Below, piece by piece: positions 62,936 through 64,000 of a stretch of DNA of 64,000 nt (its first letter is position 1; each line of letters starts with the position of its first letter). Made by a program: the position numbers and the translations under genes. The notes beneath the pieces are model-generated. The model made no database searches, was not told the DNA's origin, and saw only the letters and a program-made list of their open reading frames with translations. Source of the stretch: Trichoplax sp. H2 (Eukaryota; Placozoa; Uniplacotomia; Trichoplacea); assembly GCA_003344405.1 (NCBI GenBank), contig NOWV01000052.1, forward strand, positions 62,001 through 126,000, given 5' to 3'.

Positions 62936-64000
62936 GTAGTCCTAGAGAACTGCTGACCGATTGCATTTATGAACTAGAACTGCATTCAGTAACAATAGTC
63001 AAAGGCTATCCCAAAATGGTGACTCGTTCAACATTCAGCTCGTCATCACTTTGCGTACTTGTTTACTTTCAACACATTAACGATGAACTGCAGCACTTTC
63101 ATTCTGTGAATGCGCCGCCTACTGGATTGTGTAACCTAATTTCAATCCTGGACATTGCCCGTAATATATACATAGCTCCCACTCAATAGCTTAACGGTTC
63201 TGACTTACTTTTCTCTATTATTCACATTTATTCCTTACCGCGCATAATTACTCACTAGAATAGGGCATTGATGAACCTAAAGTTCACAAACTGTATAGCG
63301 CGCCTGACTACACCTGTTATCGATCACCGCGCTAGATAGTGTTGAAACTTTTCGGCACACAGTTCGATGTTACCTTCAGTACAATTCAATACATGAACAG
63401 AAATATCACCACTCTGTTTAGCATTGAGTGAGTATATGCCATCCGTTCCCGCCCAATAGTCGCATTTCTATCCCTTGCCTATAGATGCATCGTTGCGGGT
63501 GTGCAGTAAGCTTGACTCTGTGCTGTAGTATGCGCGTATTTTAAGATGAAAAAACATTAGCCAAACAATTTGTCAGCTATGCTCCTATTATAAAGTTATA
63601 AGTAACTTTTCCGATAATTTCAAGTTTAGTCCGATACAGCACAAGTGTGAACGCACATTTACAGTATTCTTCACTCTACAGCTTTGCATATTACAGGCCC
63701 TAATGATATTTAATCTACATAGCGGAAATGCAATGTTATCCAATCTTGTATGTTACACATTTAATAATCTTGTTCGTAGTCATCATCCACTAATCAAAAT
63801 AGGACGCAAAAAATTAAGGACTGTTATAGAATTAATAAATAATAATAATAGCAGTAAAAGATACAATTATTGACAGCGAATAACTACAGAAGTTGCAAAT
63901 ACAACTATAACCATTCAGCAAAGGCACAATGACATCAACTACAAAATAATATTGCAAGCTACTGTTAATAAACCGGCAAGGGCGGCTTTGAGATGGTAAT

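Larger units (their letters stand above)
58759..64000. other. right-hand spacer: mostly no recognised genes
   Basis: 5.2 kb. Its left end should contain the RhoGAP promoter and 5' UTR. It also holds the candidate secreted-peptide gene (60086-60483) and its local duplications, a 97-bp tandem duplication (about 62742-62935), GTACTGTAC-rich DNA (62460-62650) and an AT-rich end. A few exon-like pieces on - (62402-62460 and 62303-62346, with plausible splice signals) could belong to an unidentified gene, but I cannot support a product. Confidence 0.45.

Noticed and set aside
1-64000. CRISPR arrays, prokaryotic defence systems, phage or viral genes
   Set aside because: The window is intron-rich animal DNA; no regularly spaced short repeats with unique spacers and no viral or bacterial gene motifs were seen.

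Overview
The window looks like nuclear DNA of an early-branching, compact, AT-rich animal. Genes are split by many short GT-AG introns (mostly about 60-400 bp), spacing is about one gene per 8 kb, and the proteins are animal-type: calpain-7, COMMD3, MINDY3, inositol hexakisphosphate kinases, TRRAP and a SH3-WW-PH-RhoGAP protein. Density, intron size and base composition fit a placozoan (Trichoplax/Hoilungia) best. That is inference; no mitochondrial or rRNA marker is present. Almost all coding sequence was recovered by joining exons by hand, using splice signals, reading phase and remembered family motifs.

Layout, left to right. (1) The 3' end of an unrecognised coiled-coil gene on + (375-903). 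(2) Calpain-7 on - (1566-7805), with MIT repeats, a calpain protease core with Cys/His/Asn, and C-terminal beta-sandwich domains. (3) A 0.8-kb divergent promoter region carrying a 177-bp tandem duplication. (4) COMMD3 on + (8587-10952), complete in 8 exons. (5) MINDY3 on - (11249-15016), convergent with COMMD3. (6) A gene-poor stretch (15.0-17.8 kb). (7) Two divergent inositol hexakisphosphate kinase genes: a canonical copy on - (17837-20792) and a diverged copy on + (23431-28127). They are separated by a three-copy tandem repeat and GTAC-rich palindromes, and a SET-like fragment sits in an intron of the second. (8) TRRAP/Tra1 on - (29634-51060), the giant PIKK-like scaffold of the SAGA and TIP60 complexes. 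Most of its FAT region lies in one exon of about 3.2 kb. (9) A repeat-rich spacer (51.1-54.2 kb) with a 158-bp three-copy tandem repeat and a MITE-like inverted repeat. (10) An ARHGAP9/12/15/27-type RhoGAP on - (54166-58758). (11) A 5.2-kb spacer to the window end with a candidate small secreted-peptide gene whose first exon is locally duplicated, plus short duplications.

The genes are mostly unrelated housekeeping genes, not an operon-like system. CAPN7 and MINDY3 act in endosomal/ubiquitin biology, COMMD3 in Commander-dependent endosomal recycling, IP6K in inositol pyrophosphate signalling, TRRAP in chromatin acetylation and the RhoGAP in actin regulation. No CRISPR array, prokaryotic element, intact transposon or RNA gene was recognised. 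The most notable items are the divergent IP6K pair, the candidate secreted peptide, the two unrelated tandem arrays with nearly the same 153-158-bp period, and the GTACTGTAC/GTACAGTAC palindrome clusters confined to non-coding DNA.
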